From the NCBI RefSeq assembly GCF_035956715.1, contig NZ_CP108381.1, positions 1,736,001 through 1,800,000 on the forward strand: 64,000 nt of DNA, written 5' to 3'. The stretch's first letter is position 1. Each line of letters starts with the position of its first letter. Shown one piece after another: positions 1-8,497 of this stretch. A program made the position numbers and the translations under genes. Source of the stretch: Nocardia sp. NBC_01329 (GTDB lineage: Bacteria > Actinomycetota > Actinomycetes > Mycobacteriales > Mycobacteriaceae). The notes under the pieces are model-generated. The model ran no database searches. It saw only the letters and a program-made list of their open reading frames with translations, and was not told where the DNA came from.

Positions 1-234
1 GTGCGGACCGCGATGTCGCTGTCGCTCATCATCATGATCATCTCCGAACTGCAGAAGGCCGAGAACGGTCTCGGGTATCTCCTGATCCGGACCCAGCGCG
101 ACTTCGACTACACCGGATTCTGGTCCGTCCTGATCGTGCTGGCCGCACTCGGCGTCGCACTCAACTTCATCTTCGTGTTCGTCGAACGGCGGGCGTTGGC
201 CTGGCACCGAGGAGTGACTCAGCAAAATGACTAG
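1..234 (+). CDS. ABC transporter permease, C-terminal fragment (SsuC/TauC type)
   Basis: This is the last 77 codons of an inner-membrane permease; the rest lies left of the window, so the in-frame GTG at base 1 is not a real start. A hydrophobic segment runs at about residues 40-62, followed by the short basic cytoplasmic tail (FVERRALAWH) typical of SsuC/TauC/NrtB-family permeases. Its stop overlaps the start of the next gene, an ATPase of the matching SsuB/TauB type, by 8 bases, so the two are translationally coupled parts of one importer. Known substrates of this family include sulfonates, nitrate, taurine and aromatic acids. The substrate here is inferred only from the downstream catabolic genes. 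Confidence 0.8.
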   Translation: MRTAMSLSLIIMIISELQKAENGLGYLLIRTQRDFDYTGFWSVLIVLAALGVALNFIFVFVERRALAWHRGVTQQND

Positions 235-1048
235 TACAGATGTGACGACCACGTCCGCGGAGCTCGTCCTCACCGGCATCTCGAAGTCCTACGGAACCAC
301 TCTCGCGGTCCGTGATATCAGCGCCGTCGCCCGTACCGGAAAGGTCAGCGTTATCGTCGGGCCCTCCGGATGCGGCAAGTCGACCCTCCTGCGGATCATC
401 AGCGGACTCGACGTGCCGACGACCGGTGCGGTCACCTTCGACGGGCGGCAGGTGTCCGGCGTACCCGCCGGGTTGGCCATGGTGTTCCAGGACTACGCGC
501 GCTCGCTGTTCCCCTGGATGCGGGTGGACAAGAACATCGCCTTCCCGCTCGGGCATCTGCCGCGGCCGGAGCGCGCCGCCCGGGTACAGGAGGCCATCGA
601 CGCGGTCGGTCTGTCGGGCAAGGAGACGCTCTACCCCTGGCAGATGTCGGGCGGTATGCAGCAGCGCGTCGCCATTGCCCGAGCGCTGGCCAGCCATCCG
701 AAGCTGCTGCTCATGGACGAGCCGTACGCGTCGGTCGATGCCCAGACCCGCGCCGAACTCGAGGATCTGCTCTTGACGATCCAGGCGAGACTCGGGATCA
801 CCGTCCTGGTCGTCACCCACGATATCGACGAGAGCGTCTATCTCGCCGATCACATCATCGTGTTGTCGAAGCCGCCGAGCATCGTGGCCGAGACGATCGA
901 GGTCGACCTGCCGCGGCCCCGCGATCACATCACCACCAAAACCGATCCGAGATTCGTCGAGATCCGATCGCAGGTGACGAGGCTGCTGCGTGGTGAGGGC
1001 GCGGCAGCCGACGACCCGGGCGACTCGGTGGCGAGCAAGGCGCACTGA
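227..1048 (+). CDS. ABC transporter ATP-binding protein (SsuB/TauB type)
   Basis: A 273-residue cytoplasmic ATPase that energises the importer whose permease precedes it. Walker A is GPSGCGKST at residues 45-53, the Q-loop is VFQDY near 86-90, the signature is SGGMQQR at 141-147, Walker B is LLLMDEP at 160-166 and the switch histidine is in VVTHD near 198. Length and motif spacing match the nitrate/sulfonate/taurine ATPase family. The start overlaps the permease stop, and the stop overlaps the start of the molybdenum hydroxylase FAD subunit, so transport and catabolism are probably co-transcribed. A substrate-binding protein is not seen and would be expected left of the window. Confidence 0.92.
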   Translation: MTSTDVTTTSAELVLTGISKSYGTTLAVRDISAVARTGKVSVIVGPSGCGKSTLLRIISGLDVPTTGAVTFDGRQVSGVPAGLAMVFQDYARSLFPWMRVDKNIAFPLGHLPRPERAARVQEAIDAVGLSGKETLYPWQMSGGMQQRVAIARALASHPKLLLMDEPYASVDAQTRAELEDLLLTIQARLGITVLVVTHDIDESVYLADHIIVLSKPPSIVAETIEVDLPRPRDHITTKTDPRFVEIRSQVTRLLRGEGAAADDPGDSVASKAH

Positions 1049-1923
1049 TGCGGGCCACGGTCGACGGATCCGGAATCGTCGCACAGAGCCAATCGGCTCT
1101 CGCGCCGTTCCGGTTGTACCGCCCCGAGTCGGTCGCCGAGGTGAAGGCCGTGCTCGCAGCGGACCCGGAGGCGGTGATCGGTGCCGGGTGCAGCGATCTC
1201 GTGGCCAGGATCCGTGAGGGCTGCGCGCCTCGGGCGCTGGTGTCGCTGCGGACAGTGGCGGGCCTGGCGGCGATCACACACGATGCCGGTGTACTGCGCC
1301 TGGGTTCGATGGTCACCCATCACGAGGGCGCGACCAGTCCGATCGTCGCCGCGGCGATCCCCGGGCTGGCGGCGGCGTGGTCGCGGATCGCCACTGTCCG
1401 GATCCGGTACACCGGCACAGTCGGCGGGAATCTGATGGCACGACGCTATCGCTACGAGATGCCGTTGCTACTGGGTGCCCTCGATGCCCGGTTGTCGATC
1501 TCGGACGGCCGCACTCTGGGCACCGGCGAACTGTGGACCGACGACACCACCGCGCTGCTCACCGATATCGCCGTGTCCACCGCGGATCTGGTGTGGTTCG
1601 GGTACGAGCGTTCGATGCGCCCGACCACGACGGTCGCCGTCGCGATCCGCCGGGGTGAAGACGCCACCCTGTCCGTCCATGCCACCGCGGGGTCGGAATA
1701 CCGCCGGGGCATCTCGATGCGCGCCGATACGCAGGTGGGAACGGCAGCCGATATCGACCCGGCCCGGACCGCGTCGGTGCTCGCCGCGCAACTCCCGGCC
1801 GATATCGCCGACTACACCGGGTCCGCCGAGTACCGCAGACACCTGGTCGGGGTGCTCGCCCGCAGGCTGCTCTGCGCGGCGGCCGTTGCCACCCACCATC
1901 GTGAGGACGAACCGCATGAGTGA
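1048..1923 (+). CDS. Molybdenum hydroxylase, FAD-binding (medium) subunit
   Basis: This 291-residue protein is the FAD subunit of a xanthine-dehydrogenase/CoxM-type molybdenum hydroxylase. It passes electrons from the iron-sulfur subunit to an acceptor. The two FAD loops of the family are visible: GAGCSDL at about residues 45-51 (usually AGGTDL) and GTVGGN at 123-128. Length is typical. The start codon overlaps the preceding stop (TGATG) and the end overlaps the 2Fe-2S subunit by 8 bases. The order M-S-L equals that of CO dehydrogenase and of several actinobacterial N-heteroaromatic hydroxylases. Such enzymes put a water-derived hydroxyl next to a ring nitrogen. The substrate is not determined by the sequence. 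Confidence 0.88.
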   Translation: MRATVDGSGIVAQSQSALAPFRLYRPESVAEVKAVLAADPEAVIGAGCSDLVARIREGCAPRALVSLRTVAGLAAITHDAGVLRLGSMVTHHEGATSPIVAAAIPGLAAAWSRIATVRIRYTGTVGGNLMARRYRYEMPLLLGALDARLSISDGRTLGTGELWTDDTTALLTDIAVSTADLVWFGYERSMRPTTTVAVAIRRGEDATLSVHATAGSEYRRGISMRADTQVGTAADIDPARTASVLAAQLPADIADYTGSAEYRRHLVGVLARRLLCAAAVATHHREDEPHE

Positions 1924-2464
1924 TCCTGATACCGAGACGAGCGTGGCCGGCGCACCAGCGCCTCGGGGTGCGCTCGACATATCGATAGAGTTCAGTCTGA
2001 ACGGCGAAAAGCAGAACTGCAGAATCGATTCCAATGCGGTCCTGCTCGATGTCCTCCGCGAGAATCTCGGCTGCCGGGGCGTGCGGGGTTCGTGTGAGCG
2101 CGGCGTATGCGGTGCCTGCACGGTACTCGTCGACGATGTTCCGGTCGCGTCCTGTTCGACATTCGCGTTCGCGGTCGACGGCGCGTCGGTGGAGACCGTG
2201 GAGGGGCTGGCGGCCGCGGACGGAACTCTCTCGCCGCAGCAGCGGGCTTTCGCGGAATGTGGTGGCTACCAGTGCGGTTTCTGCACTTCCGGCATGCTGA
2301 TGCTGACCACCGGTCTGTTGCGCCGCGAACCCCGGCCCGACCGCGGCACGATCCGCGACTGGATCAGTTCGAACACCTGCCGCTGCACCGGGTACGAGAT
2401 GATCATGGAATCCGTCGAACGCGCAGCGGAACTCACCGCCGCGCAGGACGGGGATCGGGTATGA
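1916..2464 (+). CDS. Molybdenum hydroxylase, 2Fe-2S (small) subunit
   Basis: A 182-residue iron-sulfur subunit. The plant-type cluster is bound by C60, C65, C68 and C80, with the classical C-x4-C-x2-C-x11-C spacing. The second cluster uses C120-x2-C123 and C155-x-C157 (CRCTGY). The ATG at 1916 starts inside the end of the FAD-subunit gene; a longer in-frame reading frame upstream is only a shadow of that gene. About 20 residues precede the ferredoxin fold, a little more than the minimal CoxS-type protein. It carries electrons from the molybdenum centre in the next subunit to FAD. Confidence 0.93.
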   Translation: MSDPDTETSVAGAPAPRGALDISIEFSLNGEKQNCRIDSNAVLLDVLRENLGCRGVRGSCERGVCGACTVLVDDVPVASCSTFAFAVDGASVETVEGLAAADGTLSPQQRAFAECGGYQCGFCTSGMLMLTTGLLRREPRPDRGTIRDWISSNTCRCTGYEMIMESVERAAELTAAQDGDRV

Positions 2465-4878
2465 CGACCGTATCGGATCGGTCGATCACCCGAAGTCCGC
2501 GGACCGAGGCCCGCAACGACGTTGTCGACGACCGGGTAGCGAACGGCGGATACCGGATCCAGGAGCTGCCGACGGCTCCTCCGCAACACCGGCTGGTCGG
2601 ACGGGACGGACCGCGTGCGGACGCGACAGCCAAGGTCACCGGAAAAGCTGTGTACGGTGCCGATATCGTGCGGCCGGGCATGCTGCACGCGAAAGTACTA
2701 CGCAGCCCGCACGCGCACGCCCGCATCGTCTCCATCGACATCTCGGCCGCGCGGGCGCTCACGGGTGTCACCGCGATCGTCACTCAGGACGAGATCGCCG
2801 GGCTGCAGTGCTACGGGACGATGGTCAAGGATCAGCCGGTGGTCGCGACCGGCGTCGTCAGATATGTCGGTGACGTGGTGGCCGGGGTCGCCGCCGTCGA
2901 CGAGCGCACCGCGCTCGCGGCACTGGACCTGATCAGGGTCGAGTACGAGGTACTGCCGGCGGTGTTCACCGTCGACGAGGCGCTCGCGGATTCCGCGCCG
3001 GTCATCCATCCGGACGAGCCGTTCGGTGTGATCCCGAAGTACGGGCAGGGTGCGTCGGCGTCGCTGCGCAGTGAACCGAACGTGAGCTACGAGTTCCGGT
3101 ACAGCACCGGCTCGTCCGACGTCTGGGACACCTGCGACCACGTCTTCGAGGACGCCTTCCACTTCTCGCGGATGAACCATATGCATCTCGAACCGTTCGT
3201 GACCGTCGCCGAGGCGAGCGCCGACGAGATCGAGGTGTGGACCTCGACGCAGGCGCCGTTCAACCTCCGCAAGGAGCTCTCCCGCGTTTTCGGGCTGCCG
3301 GAGAACCGGATCCGCGTCCATGTGCCGTTGATCGGTGGCGGTTTCGGCGCGAAGAACGGGCCCAAGGCCGATCCGGTCGCGATCCGGCTCTCGCAGCTCA
3401 GCGGCGGGCGGGCGGTCAGATTCTGTATGACCACCGAGGAGGTGTTCCTCACGGTGTCCCAACATGCGGCGACACTTATCGTGAAATCGGGTGTGCGGGC
3501 GGACGGAACGTTCATCGCGCGGCGATCGACGGTGCTGCTCAACGGCGGTGCCTACGCCGAGCACAGTCCGGCCGTCGCGGAGAAGGCCGGCTACCGGATG
3601 CCCGGCGCATATCGTTGGCAGCATATCGATTCGGTGTGCAAGGTCGTCACCACCAACACCGTCCCGGCCGGAGCCTTCCGCGGATTCGGCGGCACTCAGG
3701 CGACGTGGGCCAGTGAGCGGCAGGTCGACTTGATCGCGGATCGCCTCGGACTCGATCCGTACGAACTGCGGGTACGCAACCTCAAGGCGCTCGGCGAGGA
3801 ATTCGTTCCGGGCGAATCCGGCATCGACTCCGATCTGGTGGCGGGGATGCGAGTGGTGGCCGACGCGATCGGCTACCACCAGCGCGCCAGGACCGGGAAC
3901 CGGGGGATGGGCGTTTCGGTCGGTGTCAAGGACGGCGGCGGAATCAACAAGCCGGCGATGGCACGGGTCAAGGTCACCACCCGGGGTGACGTTCTGCTCA
4001 ACTGCGCGCTCACCGAGATGGGGCAGGGCGGGCACTCGGCGATGGCGCAACTGGTCGCCGAGGTGCTGCGCTGCGATCCCGCCCGGGTGGCCTACGCGCG
4101 TATCGACACCGACAACACGCCGTTCGACCAGGGCACCAACGCGTCCTCTGGAGTGGCGGTGATGGGGCAGGCGGTGCGGACGGCGGCCGAGAATCTCCGG
4201 GATCAGGTACTCGACTGGGCCGGTGCGCAACTCGCCGTCGAACCCGCCGGGCTCGCACTCGTGGACTGGCATGTGCACACACCCGACGGGGCGGTACACG
4301 ACCTTTTCCCGATGATCATGGAAGTCTTCGGGAACACCGGATTCGAATTCTCCGCCGACGGTTTCTACAAGGCGCGTAACGATCGCCGTGCTCCACTCGA
4401 GGCGCCGTGCGTGTTCTGGGAGATCGGCTGGGCGGCCGCGGAAGTCGAGGTCGACCCCGAAACCGGCCGGATCACCGTGCTGCAGCTGGCAGTCAGCGGT
4501 GATGCCGGCAAGGTGATCAACAAGATCGCGTGTCGCGGCCAGGACGAAGGGGCCGCGGTGTTCGGTCTGGGGCAGGCATTGTTCGAGGAACTCCGATACG
4601 GTCCGGACGGCGAACTGCTCAACGCCGAGGCGCTGCTGTACCGGGTGCCGCTCGCCGAGGATGTCCCCGAACGGTTCGTCTCGATCACCCAGGAGCAGGG
4701 TCACGGTGCGGGCCCGTTCGGCAGCAAGGGCATGGGGGAGGGTGGGATGCTACCCGTCGCCAGTGCGATCGCTCAGGCTGTCGCTGATGCGGTGGGTGCG
4801 CAGATCACCGAACTTCCGCTCTCACCGCAACGGGTCTACGAGGCGATCGCGGCGCGTGAAGCCGGGGTGTCGCGATGA
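2461..4878 (+). CDS. Molybdenum hydroxylase, molybdopterin-binding (large) subunit
   Basis: The 805-residue catalytic subunit. The ATG at 2461 overlaps the small-subunit stop (ATGA). Cofactor-binding stretches typical of the xanthine dehydrogenase family are visible: GGGFGAK near residue 293, AFRGFGG near 403, GQGGHSAMAQ near 521, and the C-terminal GSKGMGEGGM near 755-765, which carries the catalytic glutamate. Length is normal. With the preceding two genes it forms a complete heterotrimeric hydroxylase; neighbours suggest an aromatic or N-heteroaromatic acid as substrate. No XdhC/CoxF-type maturation gene is present in the window. The stop overlaps the next start by 4 bases. Confidence 0.92.
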   Translation: MTTVSDRSITRSPRTEARNDVVDDRVANGGYRIQELPTAPPQHRLVGRDGPRADATAKVTGKAVYGADIVRPGMLHAKVLRSPHAHARIVSIDISAARALTGVTAIVTQDEIAGLQCYGTMVKDQPVVATGVVRYVGDVVAGVAAVDERTALAALDLIRVEYEVLPAVFTVDEALADSAPVIHPDEPFGVIPKYGQGASASLRSEPNVSYEFRYSTGSSDVWDTCDHVFEDAFHFSRMNHMHLEPFVTVAEASADEIEVWTSTQAPFNLRKELSRVFGLPENRIRVHVPLIGGGFGAKNGPKADPVAIRLSQLSGGRAVRFCMTTEEVFLTVSQHAATLIVKSGVRADGTFIARRSTVLLNGGAYAEHSPAVAEKAGYRMPGAYRWQHIDSVCKVVTTNTVPAGAFRGFGGTQATWASERQVDLIADRLGLDPYELRVRNLKALGEEFVPGESGIDSDLVAGMRVVADAIGYHQRARTGNRGMGVSVGVKDGGGINKPAMARVKVTTRGDVLLNCALTEMGQGGHSAMAQLVAEVLRCDPARVAYARIDTDNTPFDQGTNASSGVAVMGQAVRTAAENLRDQVLDWAGAQLAVEPAGLALVDWHVHTPDGAVHDLFPMIMEVFGNTGFEFSADGFYKARNDRRAPLEAPCVFWEIGWAAAEVEVDPETGRITVLQLAVSGDAGKVINKIACRGQDEGAAVFGLGQALFEELRYGPDGELLNAEALLYRVPLAEDVPERFVSITQEQGHGAGPFGSKGMGEGGMLPVASAIAQAVADAVGAQITELPLSPQRVYEAIAAREAGVSR

Positions 4879-5771
4879 TGCGATACCTCCGCCCGCGCCG
4901 CGGTGTCCGCCGACCGCAGGTCACCGATCCGCCACGCGCGATGAACGGTACGCCGCCCGCCGCCGCGGTGATCGGTGGCCGGGATCCGGTGCGGGTGTGC
5001 GTGCTCGGTTACGGGAGTATCGGTGCGGTCGTGGTGGACCGGCTCATCCGGGGGGATGTACCCGGTGCCGAACTGATCGGGATCGTCAATCGGTCACCGG
5101 TCGAGGATCTCCCGGCGCCTGCGCTCGTCCTCGGGGAGGCGCTCGCGGTCGCGGACGTGGTGGTCGAATGTGCTTCGCAAGAGGCGGTATGGGAGGTCGC
5201 TCAGCAAGTGGTCGACGCGGGATGTGACCTGCTGGTGTCGTCGGTCGGGGCGCTGTCGGATCCTGCGTTCGCGCAGCGGATCGCGGGATGCGGTCCGGGG
5301 CGGGTCGTGTGCACGCACGGCGCGGTCGGCGGCCTCGATCTGCTCGCCGCCGCCCGCGACGCGGCGCCTTTCGAACGAGTACTCGTTCGGTCGACGAAAT
5401 CGCCGGGTTCGCTGGTGCAGCCGTGGATGGACGCGGCGCAGCGGCACCGGATCAGCACCACGGCGACGCGGCTGCGCGTCTTCGCGGGCAGTCCGGCCGA
5501 AGCGGCGCGGCTGTTTCCGAAATCGCTCAATGTCGCCGCCGCGGTGAGTTTCGCGGTGAGCGATTGGGAGACGGTGGCGGTCGAGTTGTACGCCGATCCG
5601 GACGCGGACCTGACCTGTCACGAGATAGAGGCGTCGGGCCCGATCGGCAGGTACTCGATCAAGATCGAGAATCTGCCGAGTGCGGACAATCCGCGTACCA
5701 GCGCGGTGGTGCCGTACTCGATCCTGCGGACCCTGGCCCACCTGACCGGCTGTCCGAATCTCATTGGCTGA
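4875..5771 (+). CDS. L-aspartate dehydrogenase-like protein (NadX/DUF108 family)
   Basis: A 298-residue NAD(P)-dependent protein of the aspartate dehydrogenase family. The Rossmann motif GYGSIGAVVV lies near residues 40-50 after a variable basic N-terminus; a later ATG at 4941 is an alternative start. The C-terminal domain contains the family's catalytic region (CHEIEASGPIG and the SADNPRTS loop). Known members reversibly oxidise L-aspartate to iminosuccinate. In bacteria they serve NAD synthesis or, in catabolic clusters, amino-acid or imine turnover. Here it is coupled to the hydroxylase (ATG overlaps the stop), and no nadA or nadC is nearby. I infer reduction or hydrolytic handling of an imino intermediate rather than NAD synthesis. 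Confidence 0.75.
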   Translation: MMRYLRPRRGVRRPQVTDPPRAMNGTPPAAAVIGGRDPVRVCVLGYGSIGAVVVDRLIRGDVPGAELIGIVNRSPVEDLPAPALVLGEALAVADVVVECASQEAVWEVAQQVVDAGCDLLVSSVGALSDPAFAQRIAGCGPGRVVCTHGAVGGLDLLAAARDAAPFERVLVRSTKSPGSLVQPWMDAAQRHRISTTATRLRVFAGSPAEAARLFPKSLNVAAAVSFAVSDWETVAVELYADPDADLTCHEIEASGPIGRYSIKIENLPSADNPRTSAVVPYSILRTLAHLTGCPNLIG

Positions 5772-5938
5772 CCGGTCCGCCCGACGCTGGGTCGAGTACC
5801 CGGAAGGGCCCGGGCCGGGCCCGTTACGACAAGTTCACGCAGACATCTTGACGGTAAGTATCTTTTAGCTCAGACTCTTTTACTGGAGAGATTCGGAGCC
5901 CAGGCCGCCCCGGACAAGCGCTGCGACAGAGGGAACGG

Positions 5939-7549
5939 ATGAAGACTCCGATGGACTTACAGAGCAGCACGAGCACTCGTTCGCCGCAGTCGGCGAGCGG
6001 TAACTCCACGTTCGGAACGGAAGTTCGGACCGCCGACGCCGCGGAGCCGGATCGGTCGCGGACGGCGGCATCGGTGCCGGATACGACCGACGAGATCTTC
6101 GTGGCCGGCCGGTGGGTCCGCGGCTCGGGCACGCTCATCGAGTCGGTCGATCCGGCGACGGGCCGCGCCTTCGCCCACCTGCACGGCGCAGTCGAGAGCG
6201 ACGTCGACCTGGCCGTCGACGGCGGCCGCCGGGCCGTCGCGAGTTCTGGTTGGGCCGAACTGCTACCGCACGAGCGCGCAGCTGTCCTGTACCGGATCGG
6301 TACCGCGATCGAGGCCAACACCGACCGCATCGCCGCACTGCAAACCACCGACACCGGAAAGACTCTCGCCGAGACCGGCGCACTCGCGCGCAGCGCCGCC
6401 GCCACCTTCCGGTTCATGGCGTCGGCCCTCGAGACGATGGAGGAAGCGGTCACACCCCGACGGGGACCGTTCCTCACCTTCGCGACACACGAGCCGATGG
6501 GCGTCGTCGGGGCCATCACGCCGTGGAACTCGCCGATCGCCTCGGACGCGCAGAAGATCGCCCCGGCCCTCGCCGCGGGCAACGCGGTCGTCGCCAAACC
6601 ACCGGTGTGGGCGCCGTGGGTGACCCTGCTGCTGGCTCGGCTGGCGGAGGAGGCGGGCCTACCGCCCGGCTTGTTGTCGGTTCTACCCGGCCCTGGGCGG
6701 ACAGTCGGCGACGCACTCGCCCGGCACCCGGGAATCGGCAAGATCTCGTTCACCGGTGGTACCGGGACCGGTCGCGCGCTGGCACATATCGCCGCGGAGA
6801 AGTTGATGCCGATCACCCTCGAGCTAGGCGGCAAATCGCCCACCATCGTATTCGCCGACGCCGACCTCGATCAGGCGCTCGCCGGGGTCCTGTACGGCAT
6901 CTTCTCCTCGTCGGGCCAGAGTTGTATCGCGGGGTCCCGGGTGTTCGTGCAGCGCGCGGTGTACGACGACTTCGTCGACCGCCTGGTCGCGGCGACCACG
7001 ACACTGCGGGTGGGCCCGGGTACCGATCCACGAACCCAGGTGGCGCCCATGGTCACGCGCGAGCACCGGGACGGGGTCGCGGTGATGGTCGACGACGCGG
7101 TGCGCGCGGGCGCGACGGTGCTGTGCGGCGGCGCCGTCCCCGCGGATCCCGCGCTCGCGGCGGGTGCGTACTACCTGCCCACGGTGCTCACCGGCGTCCC
7201 GAACAGTGCACCGGTCTGCCAGGAGGAGATCTTCGGACCCGTCGCCGTCGTGCTGCCGTTCGAGGACGAGACCGACGTCGTCGAACAGGCCGACGACACG
7301 GTGTTCGGTCTGGCCTGTGGGATCTGGACCGCGGACTACCGGCGCGCCTGGCGGACGGCCCGCGCCGTGCAGGCCGGAACAGTGTGGATCAACACCTATA
7401 AGCAGTTCAGTATCTCGACTCCGTTCAGCGGGCTGAAGGACAGCGGTATCGGCACCGAGAAGGGCCGCGACGGAATCCGGTCCTATATGAACCAGAAGAG
7501 CATCTACCTCGACGTGTCCGGGCAGCCGCTGCCTTGGGCAGGTCTGTGA
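5939..7549 (+). CDS. Aldehyde dehydrogenase
   Basis: A 536-residue NAD(P)-dependent aldehyde dehydrogenase. The catalytic glutamate is in LELGGKSP near residue 296, the nucleophile cysteine in SSGQSCIAG near 331, and the Rossmann GSTG-equivalent is FTGGTGTGRAL near 270. An unusually long, disordered N-terminus (about 45 residues) precedes the fold; the ATG at 5951 is an alternative start. The ATG at 5939 has a GAGGGAA ribosome site. The 167-base gap upstream is the largest in this cluster and probably holds a promoter. In aminomuconate-type pathways a dehydrogenase like this oxidises the semialdehyde from extradiol cleavage, and the RidA gene that follows 12 bases later fits that idea. Confidence 0.9.
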   Translation: MKTPMDLQSSTSTRSPQSASGNSTFGTEVRTADAAEPDRSRTAASVPDTTDEIFVAGRWVRGSGTLIESVDPATGRAFAHLHGAVESDVDLAVDGGRRAVASSGWAELLPHERAAVLYRIGTAIEANTDRIAALQTTDTGKTLAETGALARSAAATFRFMASALETMEEAVTPRRGPFLTFATHEPMGVVGAITPWNSPIASDAQKIAPALAAGNAVVAKPPVWAPWVTLLLARLAEEAGLPPGLLSVLPGPGRTVGDALARHPGIGKISFTGGTGTGRALAHIAAEKLMPITLELGGKSPTIVFADADLDQALAGVLYGIFSSSGQSCIAGSRVFVQRAVYDDFVDRLVAATTTLRVGPGTDPRTQVAPMVTREHRDGVAVMVDDAVRAGATVLCGGAVPADPALAAGAYYLPTVLTGVPNSAPVCQEEIFGPVAVVLPFEDETDVVEQADDTVFGLACGIWTADYRRAWRTARAVQAGTVWINTYKQFSISTPFSGLKDSGIGTEKGRDGIRSYMNQKSIYLDVSGQPLPWAGL

Positions 7550-7561
7550 GAAGGGAGCACC

Positions 7562-7903
7562 ATGAGCGCTCATCCCTACAGCCCGGCCTTCGGTATCGCG
7601 GGCTTCGGTTTCGTCTCCGGCGCGCTGTCGGTCGACGCGGACGGTATCGCGGTCCCCGGCCGCCGGGCGGCCCTCGAAGCCGCGATGGCCCGGCTGAGCG
7701 AGCGACTCTCGACCATCGATATGACGTTGGAGAACGTCGTGAAGACCACCTATTTCGTCACCGACGTCGCCTTGCGGGACGAGGCGAACCGGCACTACGA
7801 GGCGGTGTTCGCCGAACCGCGTCCGGCACGGTCGTTCGTCGAGGTCGCCGCGCTGCCCTACGGCGCGACGGTCGAGATCGAAGCTATCGCCCACCGCGGG
7901 TAA
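7562..7903 (+). CDS. RidA-family (YjgF/YER057c/UK114) imine deaminase
   Basis: A 113-residue single-domain RidA-fold protein. The conserved arginine of active Rid proteins is present in RPARSFVEV near residue 91, followed by the family's C-terminal strand VEIEAIAH. Active members hydrolyse enamines/imines to ketones and ammonia; the 2-aminomuconate deaminase of aminophenol pathways is of this family. The ATG follows a GAAGGGAG ribosome site and lies 12 bases after the aldehyde dehydrogenase, so co-transcription is likely. I infer that it deaminates the amino-dicarboxylate intermediate made by the dehydrogenase. Compare the second RidA-like gene at 16830-17285, which lacks the arginine. Confidence 0.85.
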   Translation: MSAHPYSPAFGIAGFGFVSGALSVDADGIAVPGRRAALEAAMARLSERLSTIDMTLENVVKTTYFVTDVALRDEANRHYEAVFAEPRPARSFVEVAALPYGATVEIEAIAHRG

Positions 7904-7946
7904 CGCACCCGCACACCCCGATCACTTACAGAGGAAGGCACACATC

Positions 7947-8465
7947 ATGTCCAGCACCGAAAAGACCGGCGTCGACCTCGACGCCCTGATCGACTCCTGC
8001 ATCGCCGCCGCCGGCACCCGCCACGAGGACTGGGACACGCTCGGGTTCCAGGCAGCCAAGGGCGGTGACCGTTTCAAGCGGGCGCAGATCCGCTACATCG
8101 GTTCCGGTGCCACCGGCAACCACGACACCGACAACAACATCATCACAGCCGACCACTTCACCTTCTCCAATATGCGCCTGCCCGCGGGCGCGGTCGGCCC
8201 CGAGCACACCCACCACGACGTCGAAGAGGTCTTCTACGTTCTCGAAGGCGAAATCGAGGTCGCCGTCCACGATGTCGAGGACGGGACGAAGAAGGCGGTG
8301 CGCACGCTCGGCTACCGCGACCTGATCCGCGTACCCGCCGGGGTGCCGCGCAGCCTCGCGAACGTCTCCGACTCCGACGCGCTGTTCTGCGTCATCATCG
8401 GCACCCCCAAGCCACAACTGCCCACCTACCCGCCCAGCTCCGAGATGTTCGGCGTCACTCGCTGA
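7947..8465 (+). CDS. Cupin-domain protein
   Basis: A 172-residue protein with one conserved cupin barrel. Motif 1 is intact (PEHTHHDVEEVFYVLEG near residues 89-105), giving two to three histidines and a glutamate for a metal. In motif 2 (VPAGVPRSLAN near 128-138) the usual histidine is replaced by arginine. It could be a metal-dependent dioxygenase or isomerase of a ring-cleavage pathway, or a small-molecule binding protein; the altered motif 2 makes catalysis uncertain. It is too unlike 3-hydroxyanthranilate 3,4-dioxygenase to be called so. A good ribosome site (AGAGGAAGG) precedes the ATG. Confidence 0.8.
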   Translation: MSSTEKTGVDLDALIDSCIAAAGTRHEDWDTLGFQAAKGGDRFKRAQIRYIGSGATGNHDTDNNIITADHFTFSNMRLPAGAVGPEHTHHDVEEVFYVLEGEIEVAVHDVEDGTKKAVRTLGYRDLIRVPAGVPRSLANVSDSDALFCVIIGTPKPQLPTYPPSSEMFGVTR

Positions 8466-8497
8466 TAGCGCACGCGAAGAAGTACGAGGAGAGCCCG

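Noticed and set aside
5806..5822. GGGCC-rich self-complementary stretch after the aspartate-dehydrogenase-like gene as terminator
   Set aside because: The repeats can pair in several ways but form no clear stem-loop with spacer, and the cluster continues on the same strand.
7947..8465. 3-hydroxyanthranilate 3,4-dioxygenase
   Set aside because: It is a cupin of similar length, but the sequence around the metal motif and the lost second-motif histidine do not match that enzyme.
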